From positions 62,001-126,000 of the forward strand of contig JBFLXY010000005.1 of NCBI GenBank assembly GCA_040757055.1: a stretch of 64,000 bases of DNA. Direction: 5' to 3'. The first letter of the stretch is position 1. The number at the start of each line of letters is the position of its first letter. The notes under the pieces are model-generated. The model saw only the letters and a list, made by a program, of their open reading frames with translations, was not told where the DNA came from and made no database searches. A program made the translations under genes and the position numbers. Positions 25,191-33,902 of this stretch are shown here, piece by piece. Source of the DNA: JAJZRJ01 sp040757055. Its GTDB lineage: Bacteria > Desulfobacterota > Desulfobulbia > Desulfobulbales > Desulfurivibrionaceae.

Positions 25191-27140
25191 ATGCGGCCCA
25201 TCCCCCACCAGCCCCAGCCGGTTCAGGAACCCCTCAGCCAGGAACAGAAGCTGGCCTGGTACGCCACCCTCATCGACAACGCCCACGACCTGATCCACGG
25301 AGTCAGCCCGGACGGGGCCTTTCTCTTCGTCAACCAGGCCTGGCGCGACACCTTGGGATACAGCGAGGAGGATCTCCGGCACCTGCGGCTCATGGATATC
25401 GTCGATGCCTCCTGCCGCGACAAATGCCGCTACATCTTCAGGACCCTGATCGAGGGGGGGCGCTTCGACCGCACCGAGACCGTCTTCGTGGCCAGGGACG
25501 GCCGCAGGATCATGGTGGAGGGCCGCTGCACCACCATCTTTGAAAACGGCCGGGCCGTGGCCATGACCGGCATCTTCCGCGACATCACCGACCGTTGCCG
25601 GCACGAAGAGGCCCTGCGGGAAAGCGAGGAGCGGTTCCGCGACCTCTTCGAGAACGCCACCGACCTCATCCAGATGCTCCAGCCGGACGGCCGCCTGCTC
25701 TACGTGAACCGTGCCTGGCGCGAAACCTTCGGCTACGGCGAAGAGGAAATCCCCACCCTCTCCATCTTCAACCTCATCGCCCCGGACTGCATCGACCACT
25801 GCCACGAGGTCTTCCAGCGGGTCCTTGCCGAAGAAAAGGTGCACCAGATCCACTCGGAGTTCCAGACCAGGGACGGCCGGAAGATACTCATCGAGGGCAA
25901 CGCCTCCTGCCGCTTCCGCAACGGCGTTCCGCTCTACACCCAGTGCATCTTCCGCGACGTCACCGAAAAAACCAGGCTGGCGGAAGAGCTGCTCAAACGC
26001 CAGCGGATCGAATCGATCGAGGTCCTGGCCGGCGGCATCGCCCACGATTTCAACAACCTGCTCACCGCCGTCCTGGGCAATATTTCCCTGGCCAAGCGCC
26101 ACCTCGACCCCGGACATCCGGCCTGGGAACGCTTGACCGAAACGGAAAAGGCCTCGCGCCGCGCCCAGCACCTCACCCGGCAGCTGCTCGCCTTCGCCAA
26201 GGGCGGCGCGCCGGTGAAGGTGGCGACCTCGGCCAGGGAGGTGATCTGCGACTCCGCCTCCTTTCCCCTGGCCGGCACCAGGGTGCGCTGCGCCTTCGAA
26301 CTGGCCGAAGACCTTCTGCCCCTGGAGGCGGACCCCGGCCAGATCGGCCAGGTCATTCAGAACATCGTGCTCAATGCCGCCCAGTCCATGCCGGAGGGCG
26401 GCACCGTCACCATCCGCGCCGGCAATTTCCAGGCCGCGCCCGGCGCCCTGCCCGGCCTGCCGGCCGGCCCCTATGTGCGGATCGAGATCATCGACCACGG
26501 CCACGGGATTCCCCGCGAGGACCTGGGCCGGGTCTTTGATCCCTACTTCACCAGCAAGGAGAGCGGCAGCGGCCTCGGCCTGACCGTGGCCGAGGCCATC
26601 ATCGGCAAGCACGGCGGCCGGATCACCGTGGATTCCGAACCCGGCCGGGGAACCACCTTCACCCTCCTGCTGCCGGCCACGGAAAAATGCCCCCTCTGCC
26701 CGGCGGGGCCTGGGCGGCAGGATCCGCCGCACCTCGGCAAGGCGCGCGTGCTCCTCATGGATGACGAAAAAATGGTCCGTGACCTGGCGGCTGCCATGCT
26801 GCAGCACTTCGGCCTGGAGGTCGAGACAGCCGAGAACGGCCAGGAGGCGGTGAGGGCCTATCGCCAGGCCATGGCGACAGAGCGCCCCTTCGATGTCGTG
26901 ATCATGGACCTGACCATCCCCGGCGGCATGGGCGGTCAGGAAACCCTGGCACAGCTGCGCCGGATCGATCCGGCGGTCAGGGCGGTGGTTTCGAGCGGCT
27001 ATGCCAGCGATCCGGTCATGGCCAACCATGAGGCATACGGCTTTTGCGGCGTCATGCCCAAGCCGTTCACCGTCGAGCAGTTGAGCCGGATCCTGGCCTC
27101 GGTCCTGTTGCCGAAGACGGCCGCAGCTGCGGACAGATAA
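25191..27140 (+). CDS. Soluble PAS-PAS hybrid histidine kinase
   Basis: A 649-residue cytoplasmic protein without membrane segments. It has two PAS domains (about 20-140 and 145-265; HGVSPDGAFLFVNQAWRDTL, MLQPDGRLLYVNRAW), an H-box GGIAHDFNNLL near 284, an ATPase domain (LEADPGQIGQVIQNIVLNA near 380; SGSGLGLTVAEAI) and a receiver (LLMDDEKMVRD near 520, phospho-Asp in VIMDLTIPGG near 573). It sits 167 bases after a kinase with the same core, so the pair may act together or be duplicates. The stop is followed ten bases later by interspersed repeat copy B. Confidence 0.9.
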   Translation: MRPIPHQPQPVQEPLSQEQKLAWYATLIDNAHDLIHGVSPDGAFLFVNQAWRDTLGYSEEDLRHLRLMDIVDASCRDKCRYIFRTLIEGGRFDRTETVFVARDGRRIMVEGRCTTIFENGRAVAMTGIFRDITDRCRHEEALRESEERFRDLFENATDLIQMLQPDGRLLYVNRAWRETFGYGEEEIPTLSIFNLIAPDCIDHCHEVFQRVLAEEKVHQIHSEFQTRDGRKILIEGNASCRFRNGVPLYTQCIFRDVTEKTRLAEELLKRQRIESIEVLAGGIAHDFNNLLTAVLGNISLAKRHLDPGHPAWERLTETEKASRRAQHLTRQLLAFAKGGAPVKVATSAREVICDSASFPLAGTRVRCAFELAEDLLPLEADPGQIGQVIQNIVLNAAQSMPEGGTVTIRAGNFQAAPGALPGLPAGPYVRIEIIDHGHGIPREDLGRVFDPYFTSKESGSGLGLTVAEAIIGKHGGRITVDSEPGRGTTFTLLLPATEKCPLCPAGPGRQDPPHLGKARVLLMDDEKMVRDLAAAMLQHFGLEVETAENGQEAVRAYRQAMATERPFDVVIMDLTIPGGMGGQETLAQLRRIDPAVRAVVSSGYASDPVMANHEAYGFCGVMPKPFTVEQLSRILASVLLPKTAAAADR

Positions 27141-27150
27141 CCGCCCCCTC

Positions 27151-27306
27151 GCAGGATGTTGAAAAAGTCATCCATGACCTTTTTCAACCACGAACCCGCG
27201 AAAGTGAATTCCGCGAGTTCTCACAATTCCGGCGAGTTTGTAATTGGGGCCCCATCCGTGGGGCGCACGCAGGCCGCCGAAAAACAAGCTTTTCACGGCC
27301 TGCTAG
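27151..27306. repeat. Interspersed repeat, copy B (longest copy)
   Basis: Contains all three blocks of the family: left end GCAGGATGTTGAAAAAGTCAT with an immediate inverted partner ATGACCTTTTTCAAC; a middle block with AAAGTGAATTC and CAATTCC; and a right block CCGTGGGGCGCACGCAGGC...GGCCTGCTAG. The right end matches copy C in inverted orientation. The terminal CTAG supplies the TAG stop of the NodT-type gene. Confidence 0.75.
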
Positions 27307-28727
27307 GGTGCGGCGTTCCCGGCTTCCCATCCCCCGCCCAGAGCCTTATAGAGGGCAACCAGTTCGGTGGCCACCGTGCCGGTGCTCTGCGCCAGGGCAT
27401 CCTCCGCCGCATAGAGCGCGCGCTGGGCCACCACCACCGCCAGGAAATCGGTCTCCCCTGCCTGATAGAGGCGGATCGCCAGATCCACCGCCGTCCGGTG
27501 GGCGGTTACCGCATCCAACAGGGCGCGGCGATGTTCCTCCTCCCTGGCCGCCGCCACCAACGCATCCTCCACCTCGCGCAAGGCCACCAGTACGGTCTGC
27601 TGATAGGCAAGCCCCTCCTCTTCCTGCAGCGCCTTGCGCAACTCGATGTTGGCCAGGGTGCGACCGCTTTCAAAGAGGCGCCAGCTCACCGAGGGACCGA
27701 AGGACCAGCCGCGCTCGGCCCAGGTGAAGAGCGAGCCGAAATGGGTATCGGAAAAAGTGAGGCCCCCGGCAAGGGTGAAGCGCGGGAAAAGATCGGCCGT
27801 GGCTACCCCGATGCGGGCGGTGGCTGCATGGAGCGCGGCCTCGGCCCTGCGGATGTCGGGCCGGCGGCGCAACAGATCGGAGGGGATGCCGGCCGGCACC
27901 GAGGAAGCGGCCACCGGCACCGCGCCCTCGGGGGTCAGCTCCGCGAGCAGGGCGCCAGGGGCCAGCCCCAACAATACCCCAAGATTGTGCATGGTCTGCC
28001 GCGCCGCGGATTCCAGCACCGGCACCTGCGCGCTGGTGGTGGCCAGCTGCGCTTCGGCATTGCTCAGGTCGAGGCGGTTGACCAGGCCGGCATCAAAGCG
28101 CTGGCGGGTGATCTCGGCGGTTTTCTGCTGGGCCGCCACATTCTGCCGGGCCACGGCCAGCCGCTGCTGGCTGGCCCTGAGGGCGATGTAGTTGCGGGCC
28201 ACCTCGGCGGAGAGACTCACCAACACGCCGTTCCGACCCTCGACCGCGGCGGTGAGGTCCGCGTCGGCCGCCTCGATGCCGCGCCGGGTACCGCCGAAGA
28301 GGTCGATCTCCCAACCGGCGTCGAAACCAGCCTGATAGAGATCGCCCACCACCCCGGCGCTGGAGCGGCTCCGTTCGTGGGCCATGGAGGCATCCACCGT
28401 CGGACCAAGGCCGGCAAAGGCCACCCCGCGGCTCGCCCGCGCCTGGCGCACCCGGGCCGCCGCCTTGCGCAGGTCGAGATTGGCGGCCATGGCCCGTTCA
28501 ATGAGCGAGGTGAGCTGCGGATCGTTAAACCCTTCCCACCAGCGGCGCAACACCTGGTCCGCGGCACGCGCCTCGCTTCCCCCTGTCTCGCTGGCCCAAT
28601 TAGCGGGCAGTTCCATGGCCGGCCGCTGAAAATCCGGCCCCACCGCACAGCCCGCCACCGAGAGCAGCCACAGCCCAAGCAGACACGACCAACAATATGT
28701 TCTTTCCATAGCCTTCGTCCTATTCAT
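27303..28727 (-). CDS. NodT/OprM-type outer-membrane efflux lipoprotein
   Basis: A 474-residue TolC-superfamily protein with a lipoprotein signal (LLGLWLLSVAGC) and the family opening CAVGPDFQRP. The body has the doubled helical pattern of outer-membrane factors (ANLDLRKAAARVRQARA, RRPDIRRAEAALHAATARIGVATADLFPRF). It forms the exit duct for the MacA/MacB-like pump encoded upstream. ATG 28727 overlaps the permease stop by eight bases; Met at 28709 is an alternative. The TAG stop lies within the end of repeat copy B. Confidence 0.92.
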   Translation of the reverse strand: MNRTKAMERTYCWSCLLGLWLLSVAGCAVGPDFQRPAMELPANWASETGGSEARAADQVLRRWWEGFNDPQLTSLIERAMAANLDLRKAAARVRQARASRGVAFAGLGPTVDASMAHERSRSSAGVVGDLYQAGFDAGWEIDLFGGTRRGIEAADADLTAAVEGRNGVLVSLSAEVARNYIALRASQQRLAVARQNVAAQQKTAEITRQRFDAGLVNRLDLSNAEAQLATTSAQVPVLESAARQTMHNLGVLLGLAPGALLAELTPEGAVPVAASSVPAGIPSDLLRRRPDIRRAEAALHAATARIGVATADLFPRFTLAGGLTFSDTHFGSLFTWAERGWSFGPSVSWRLFESGRTLANIELRKALQEEEGLAYQQTVLVALREVEDALVAAAREEEHRRALLDAVTAHRTAVDLAIRLYQAGETDFLAVVVAQRALYAAEDALAQSTGTVATELVALYKALGGGWEAGNAAP

Positions 28728-30090
28728 AGCGCAACGCCTCGATGGGGTCGAGTTTCGACGCCTTCCACGCCGGGTAGAATCCGAAAAGAATGCCCACCGA
28801 GGCCGAGACCAGCACCGCGGCGGCAATGGCAACCGGCGAGGTGGCCACCGGCCAGCGCAGCAGCAGGCTGACCAGGAGCGAGCCGCCGTGGCCCAGCACG
28901 ATGCCCAGCGCCCCGCCCACCAGGCAGAGCACCACCGACTCCACCAGAAACTGCCGGAGGATGTCGCGCCCACGGGCGCCCACCGCCATGCGCAGCCCGA
29001 TCTCCCGGGTCCGCTCGGTCACTGAAACAAGCATGATGTTCATAATCCCCACCCCGCCGACCACGAGCGAGATCATGGCCACGGCCAGAAGCAGGTTGGT
29101 CATCAGGGCGGTGGTGGCCGACAGGGTCTTGGTCACCTCGGTGAGGTCGCGGATGTTGAAGTCATCGGCCTCACCTGGGCGGATCCGGTGACGTTCCCGC
29201 AGCACCGCGGTGACCTGATCGATGGCCGTCCCGATCTCCGCCGCACTCCGGGCCGAGGCCATGATCTGGTCGATGTTGGCGAAACGGACCGGCAGGGGCT
29301 GATTCGCCTCCTGCAGCGCCGAGCGTTGCGGATAGAGGCTGCGGCTGCCGCCGGGGTAAAGGTTGCTCAAAGTGTTCACCGTCTCGCCGGTGGTGCTGCC
29401 GCCGCTGCTCTGGGTGGTGGTGAGGGACGAGCCGGTGACCCGGTATTTGATGCTGGTCCACGGGGCAAGCACGATGTCGTCCTGGTCGAGGCCCATCATG
29501 TTGGCGCCCTTGGCCGGCAGCACCCCCACCACCCGGAAGGCGACGTTCTGGATGCGCACCTCCTTGCCCAGCGGCGATTCGCCCTCGAAGAGTTCGCGCA
29601 CCAGGGTCTGGCCCAGGAGGCAGACCTTGTTGGCGTTCAGCACATCGCGGTCGGAAAAGGGCTCGCCCTCGGTCAGCGCCCCCCATTCCTGCACTTCGAG
29701 GTAGGACGGGGTCGTGCCGTAGATGTAGGTCGGAATCCAGTTGCGCCCGCCGTAGACCACCTGGGTACGGGCCCGCACCATGGGCGCGGCGTTCTTCACC
29801 GCCGGGCATTCCCGCAGGATCGCCTCGGAATCCTCCGGGGTCAGGGTGGTGGCGCTGCCGGCGCCGAAGGTCACCCCGCCGCTGGAGGCCGCCCCCGGCC
29901 GGATCACCAGCACATTGGCGCCCATGCTGGCGATGGTCTTGGCCAGCGCGGCCGAGGAGCCGGTACCGATCTCCATCATGGCGATCACCGCGCCGACCCC
30001 GATGACGATGCCCAGGGTGGTGAGCATCGCCCGCATGGGGTTGCGGCGCAGGGCGCGGAAGGCGGTGCGGGCGGTGGCGTAGGCGCTCAT
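28720..30090 (-). CDS. MacB-type ABC permease
   Basis: A 456-residue protein with one N-terminal helix (AMLTTLGIVIGVGAVIAMMEIG), a large periplasmic MacB_PCD domain (about 45-320) and three C-terminal FtsX-type helices (LLLAVAMISLVVGGVGIMNIMLVSV onward) including the ERTREIGLRMAVGA signature. The ATPase is a separate gene upstream, overlapping by four bases. Together they work as a mechanotransmission pump pushing periplasmic substrate through the NodT-type duct; likely substrates are antibiotics, peptides or lipids. Confidence 0.92.
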   Translation of the reverse strand: MSAYATARTAFRALRRNPMRAMLTTLGIVIGVGAVIAMMEIGTGSSAALAKTIASMGANVLVIRPGAASSGGVTFGAGSATTLTPEDSEAILRECPAVKNAAPMVRARTQVVYGGRNWIPTYIYGTTPSYLEVQEWGALTEGEPFSDRDVLNANKVCLLGQTLVRELFEGESPLGKEVRIQNVAFRVVGVLPAKGANMMGLDQDDIVLAPWTSIKYRVTGSSLTTTQSSGGSTTGETVNTLSNLYPGGSRSLYPQRSALQEANQPLPVRFANIDQIMASARSAAEIGTAIDQVTAVLRERHRIRPGEADDFNIRDLTEVTKTLSATTALMTNLLLAVAMISLVVGGVGIMNIMLVSVTERTREIGLRMAVGARGRDILRQFLVESVVLCLVGGALGIVLGHGGSLLVSLLLRWPVATSPVAIAAAVLVSASVGILFGFYPAWKASKLDPIEALRYE

Positions 30091-30803
30091 GCCGCCTCCC
30101 CGCCGGCTGCGACGGCAAAGGCGCCGTCCATGATCTGGCCGTCCTGAATATGGATGGTCCGCCTGGTGTGGGCCGCCACCTTGGGATCGTGGGTGACCAT
30201 GATGATGGTGAGTCCCTCCTCGCGGTTCAATTGCTCGAGGATGCGGAGCACCTCCTCGCTGGTCCGCGAATCGAGGTTGCCGGTGGGTTCGTCGGCAAAG
30301 AGCAGCGGCGGCCGGTTGATGAGTGCCCGGGCAATGGCCACCCGCTGCTGCTGGCCGCCGGAAAGCTGCGACGGTTCGTGGTCGAGCCGGTCGCCCAAGC
30401 CGAAGCGCCTGAGCATCTCGGCGGCGCGTTCGCGGGCCTCTTGGTCGCTGAGGTGATGCGCGCCGTAGGCCAGCGGCATGGCCACGTTGTCAAGGGCGCT
30501 GGTGCGGGGCAGCAGGTTGAAGCTCTGGAAGACGAAGCCGAAGCGGCGGTTGCGCAGCATGGCGCGCTCGTCGGCGGAAAGGGCCGCGACCTCCTGGCCC
30601 TCGAACCAGTATTCTCCCGAGGTGGGGCGGTCGAGGCAACCCAGGATGTTCATCAGGGTGCTCTTGCCCGATCCCGAGGAGCCCATGAGCGCCACCAGTT
30701 CGCCCCTGGCCACGGTCAGCGTCACTCCGCGCAGCACCGGCACCGGGACTTCCCCCAGCAGGTAGCTTTTGCAGATGTCGCGCAGTTCGATGAGCTCGGT
30801 CAT
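30087..30803 (-). CDS. MacB/LolD-type ABC ATPase
   Basis: A 238-residue ATPase with Walker A GSSGSGKST, Q-loop FQSFNLLP, signature LSGGQQQRVAIARAL, Walker B LLFADEPTGNLD and the switch histidine in MVTHDP. The family class is MacB/LolD (3.A.1.122/125 type). It overlaps the permease gene by four bases and follows the adaptor gene by five bases. Confidence 0.95.
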   Translation of the reverse strand: MTELIELRDICKSYLLGEVPVPVLRGVTLTVARGELVALMGSSGSGKSTLMNILGCLDRPTSGEYWFEGQEVAALSADERAMLRNRRFGFVFQSFNLLPRTSALDNVAMPLAYGAHHLSDQEARERAAEMLRRFGLGDRLDHEPSQLSGGQQQRVAIARALINRPPLLFADEPTGNLDSRTSEEVLRILEQLNREEGLTIIMVTHDPKVAAHTRRTIHIQDGQIMDGAFAVAAGGEAA

Positions 30804-30808
30804 GGCGG

Positions 30809-32140
30809 TTATTGCTGCCGCTGGTTCTGCCGCCCGCTGCGGGCAAAGCTCGGCGCAAAGGGATTGCCGCCCGCGCTTTTGTGGTCGCCGCTGGCCTGCG
30901 GCTGGAGGCCGGTGACCACCGCCAGACCCTCGCGGAGCCCATCCCCGCGCACCGCGGTATGCTGGCCATCGCTCTGGCCGACGGCCACAGCCAGCGGCCG
31001 CACCTGGGCGCCGTCCACGAGCCAGAGCGTCCCGGCGCGCGCGGCAGCGGCCTCCTTCTTCCTGCCGCCACCTTGTCCGCCGTCGCGGCTGCCCTTCTCC
31101 TTCTTCACTGCGGCATCGCGGAAGCGCGGCGCCACCTGTTCCGGATCGGTCGGATTCCAGCGCAGGGCCGCGTTGGGCACCAGCAGGGTATCGGCCACCC
31201 GCTCCAGTTCGAAGCGGACATTGGCGGTGAGATAGGGCAGCAGGCGGCCGTTGCTGTTGTCGGTGACGATCTCCACGGTATAGGTCACCACATTCTGGTT
31301 CATGGCGGCATTGAGCCGCACCTTGCCCACCTGCCCCACAAAGGTCTCATCCGGGAAGGCATCCACCGTGAAGTGGACCGGCATGCCCGGGTGGATCCGG
31401 CCGATATCCGCCTCGTTCACCGCCACCCAGACCTGGATGCGGGTGAGATCCTTGGCGATCAGGAAGAGGCTGGGCGCGTTCAGGCTCGCCACCACGGTCT
31501 GGCCGATGTTGACCCGGCGGTCGATGATCACGCCGTCCACCGGCGAGACGATGGTGCAGTAGCCGAGGTTCCGCCGGGCACGCTGGAGGGCGGCATCGGC
31601 CTGGCGGATGGCGGCCTTGCTCACCACCACCTGGGCCACCGCGGTCTTGTGGGCAGAGTGATAGCTGTCGTAGCTGCTCTGGGAGAGCGCCTCGGAGGGA
31701 CCGAGCTTCTGCGCCCGCTGCCAGTCCTGCTCCGCCCGGAAAAGGTCGGCCTCGGCCTTTTGCAGCCCGGCCCTGGCCGAAGCAACCTGCGCCTCGGCTG
31801 CCGCCACCTCGGCGCCATAGAGCGATTCGTCGATGCGGGCCAGGACCGTGCCCGCCGTGACCCTGGAGCCGTAGTCCACCGGACCGCCCTTGGCGTCCTG
31901 GCCAAAGGCGACGATGCGGCCCGCCACCTGGGCGCCGACATCGATCACCTCTTCGGGCTGCACCACGCCGGTGGCGTCGATGGTGACCAGAAGTTCGCCG
32001 CGGGTCACCTCGGCGGTGCGGAAAAGGGCGGCCTGGCCCTGCTGGCTCCGCCACTGCCACACGGCAACGACGACCATCAGCAGCAACGCCGCCGGCACCG
32101 CAATTTTCAGGGGAATTTTTTTCAGGGGCAGGCGTTTCAT
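30809..32140 (-). CDS. MacA-like periplasmic adaptor (membrane fusion protein)
   Basis: A 443-residue protein with an N-terminal anchor (IAVPAALLLMVVVAVWQW), a split biotinyl-lipoyl domain (ATGVVQPEEVIDVGAQVAGRI ... YCTIVSPVDGVIIDRRVNIGQTV), a helical hairpin (about 110-175) and beta-barrel domains. The C-terminus carries a Lys/Gly-rich insert (about 355-380). It bridges the inner-membrane MacB part with the outer-membrane duct. First gene of the three-component pump operon. Confidence 0.92.
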   Translation of the reverse strand: MKRLPLKKIPLKIAVPAALLLMVVVAVWQWRSQQGQAALFRTAEVTRGELLVTIDATGVVQPEEVIDVGAQVAGRIVAFGQDAKGGPVDYGSRVTAGTVLARIDESLYGAEVAAAEAQVASARAGLQKAEADLFRAEQDWQRAQKLGPSEALSQSSYDSYHSAHKTAVAQVVVSKAAIRQADAALQRARRNLGYCTIVSPVDGVIIDRRVNIGQTVVASLNAPSLFLIAKDLTRIQVWVAVNEADIGRIHPGMPVHFTVDAFPDETFVGQVGKVRLNAAMNQNVVTYTVEIVTDNSNGRLLPYLTANVRFELERVADTLLVPNAALRWNPTDPEQVAPRFRDAAVKKEKGSRDGGQGGGRKKEAAAARAGTLWLVDGAQVRPLAVAVGQSDGQHTAVRGDGLREGLAVVTGLQPQASGDHKSAGGNPFAPSFARSGRQNQRQQ

Positions 32141-32251
32141 GGCTCTCCTTTCGACACCGGCGCCGAAAACCCGAAGCAGCGGCGCCGCAGATTTTCCCTT
32201 TTTACCACAGAGAAGCCGGGGGCGCCATGCGCGGAAGAAAGGATTCCGGAA

Positions 32252-32548
32252 TTACCGGAGCGGGAACGCGGCAGGGCGATAGCGCAGACCGGAGACCGCC
32301 GGCCCGGCAGGCCGCGCCTCTGGCGAAGAGCCGAGACGGATGCGGAAGGTTTGGGGGGCGTCGGCCTCCGGCGCGGGCGCAGCCAATGCAGCCTCTGCCG
32401 GAGAAGGCGCTGCCATCTCGGTCTCGGCGGCATCGCTCGCCAAGGGTTCGGACTCGCCGAGGCCGTAAGCGGATTCCGCTCCGCCGGCCGCCGCCACCGC
32501 CGGCCCGAGCAGAACCACCCACAGAGTTCCGAGAAAAAGTGCGCGCAT
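32252..32548 (-). CDS. Small secreted Ala/Pro-rich protein of unknown function
   Basis: A 98-residue protein with a signal peptide (FLGTLWVVLLGPAVAAAGG), then an Ala/Glu/Pro-rich, probably disordered region (AAPSPAEAALAAPAPEADAP) and a short basic end. AAGGA precedes ATG 32548. No family recognised. It lies 111 bases upstream of the pump adaptor gene on the same strand and could share its transcript. Confidence 0.5.
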   Translation of the reverse strand: MRALFLGTLWVVLLGPAVAAAGGAESAYGLGESEPLASDAAETEMAAPSPAEAALAAPAPEADAPQTFRIRLGSSPEARPAGPAVSGLRYRPAAFPLR

Positions 32549-32658
32549 CGTTTTTTCCTTGCGTGAGGCGGATCGACCGACCATGATACCACCCGCGGCC
32601 GCGCCACCGTTCACGCAGCTTTTCGGCCGCCTCGCCACAAAACTTGACGGAGGCCGCC

Positions 32659-33804
32659 ATGTTCGACTTCACCTTCCACAACCCCACCAAAATCATCTTC
32701 GGCGCCGGCACCGAACAGCAGATCGGTCCGGAAATCAGGGCCGCCGGCGTCAGCAAGGTGCTGCTCCTCTCGGGCCAGGGCTCGGCCAGAAAAAGCGGGC
32801 TGCTCGACCGGGTCGCCGCCAGCCTGGAAGCCGCGGGGATCGCCTTTGTCGCCTTGGACGGGGTGGTCTCCAATCCGGTCCTTTCCCACGCCCGGCAGGG
32901 AGTGGCCCTGGCAAAAAAGGAGGGGGTCGAGGCGATCCTCGCGGTGGGCGGCGGCTCGGTGCTCGACGAGGCCAAGGCCATCGCCGTGGGCGCGGCAACC
33001 GACATCGACGTCTGGGAGTTTTACACCGGCCGCGAAGTCACTGGCGCGCTGCCGGTCTTTTCCATCATGACCATCGCCGCCACGGGCAGTGAGATGAACA
33101 AAAACTCGGTGCTCACCAACGAGGCGACCAAGCAGAAATACAACATCGCCTCCATCCACGTCCACCCGAGGGTCTCGATCCTCAACCCGGTGCTCACCCA
33201 CACGGTGCCGCCCGACTACACCGCCTACAGCGCGGTGGACGCCATTGCCCACGTGCTCGAAGGCTACTGCACCAAGCAGCCCGGCACCCGGTTGCAGGAC
33301 CGGCTGGTGGAAAGCATCGTCAAGACGATGATGGAAACCACCGGGCGGACCCTCCACAACCCCGACCACGCCGCGGCGCGGGCCTCCTTCATGTGGGCCG
33401 CCACCCTGGCCCTGAACGGCCTCACCCCGGCGGGCATCGGCTCCTATTCCTTCCCCAACCACATGATCGAGCACTCGCTCTCCGCCCTCTACAACATCCC
33501 GCACGGCGCCGGGCTCGCCATCGTGATGCCGGCGTGGATGCGGTGGTATCACGGCCGCAACCCGGAACAGTTCACCCGCTTTGCCCGCGAAATTTTCGGC
33601 CTGCCGACGCCGGAGGCCGGAATCAATGCCTTGGAAGAATGGTTCCGCGAGATCAAGGCCCCGGTACGCCTCTCCGAGGTGGGCATTCCGGCAGCCGATA
33701 TCCCGAAGATTGCCGACAACGCCCATGGCCTGGCGAAACAGTGGGGCATCGCCGAACTCTATACCCCGGCGGTCATTGCCGAAATTCTCCGGCTGGCGGC
33801 CTAG
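32659..33804 (+). CDS. Iron-containing alcohol dehydrogenase (YqhD/BDH-like)
   Basis: A 381-residue group III alcohol dehydrogenase. The nucleotide-binding region shows GGGSVLDEAKAIAVG (about 100), and metal ligands are suggested by DAIAHVLEGY, PNHMIEHSLSALYNIPHGAGLAIVMP (His residues near 275-290). It reduces aldehydes or oxidises alcohols with NAD(P). ATG 32659 has GGAGG just upstream. Its TAG stop is the left end of interspersed repeat copy C. Confidence 0.93.
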   Translation: MFDFTFHNPTKIIFGAGTEQQIGPEIRAAGVSKVLLLSGQGSARKSGLLDRVAASLEAAGIAFVALDGVVSNPVLSHARQGVALAKKEGVEAILAVGGGSVLDEAKAIAVGAATDIDVWEFYTGREVTGALPVFSIMTIAATGSEMNKNSVLTNEATKQKYNIASIHVHPRVSILNPVLTHTVPPDYTAYSAVDAIAHVLEGYCTKQPGTRLQDRLVESIVKTMMETTGRTLHNPDHAAARASFMWAATLALNGLTPAGIGSYSFPNHMIEHSLSALYNIPHGAGLAIVMPAWMRWYHGRNPEQFTRFAREIFGLPTPEAGINALEEWFREIKAPVRLSEVGIPAADIPKIADNAHGLAKQWGIAELYTPAVIAEILRLAA

Positions 33805-33902
33805 CAGGCCTTTGAAGAACTTGGTTTTCGCAGCCTGCGTGCGCCCCACGGAGGGGGGTTCTTGGCTGAAAAAGGTCGATGACTTTTTCAACATCCTGCT
33901 AG
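33801..33902. repeat. Interspersed repeat, copy C, with inverted CTAGCAGG ends
   Basis: A 102-base element bounded by CTAGCAGG and CCTGCTAG. The interior has GCCTGCGTGCGCCCCACGGA and GAAAAAGGTCGATGACTTTTTC, both shared with copy B. It fits exactly between two converging genes: TAG at 33802-33804 ends the alcohol dehydrogenase and the opposite-strand TAG (33899-33901) ends the next gene. Confidence 0.75.
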
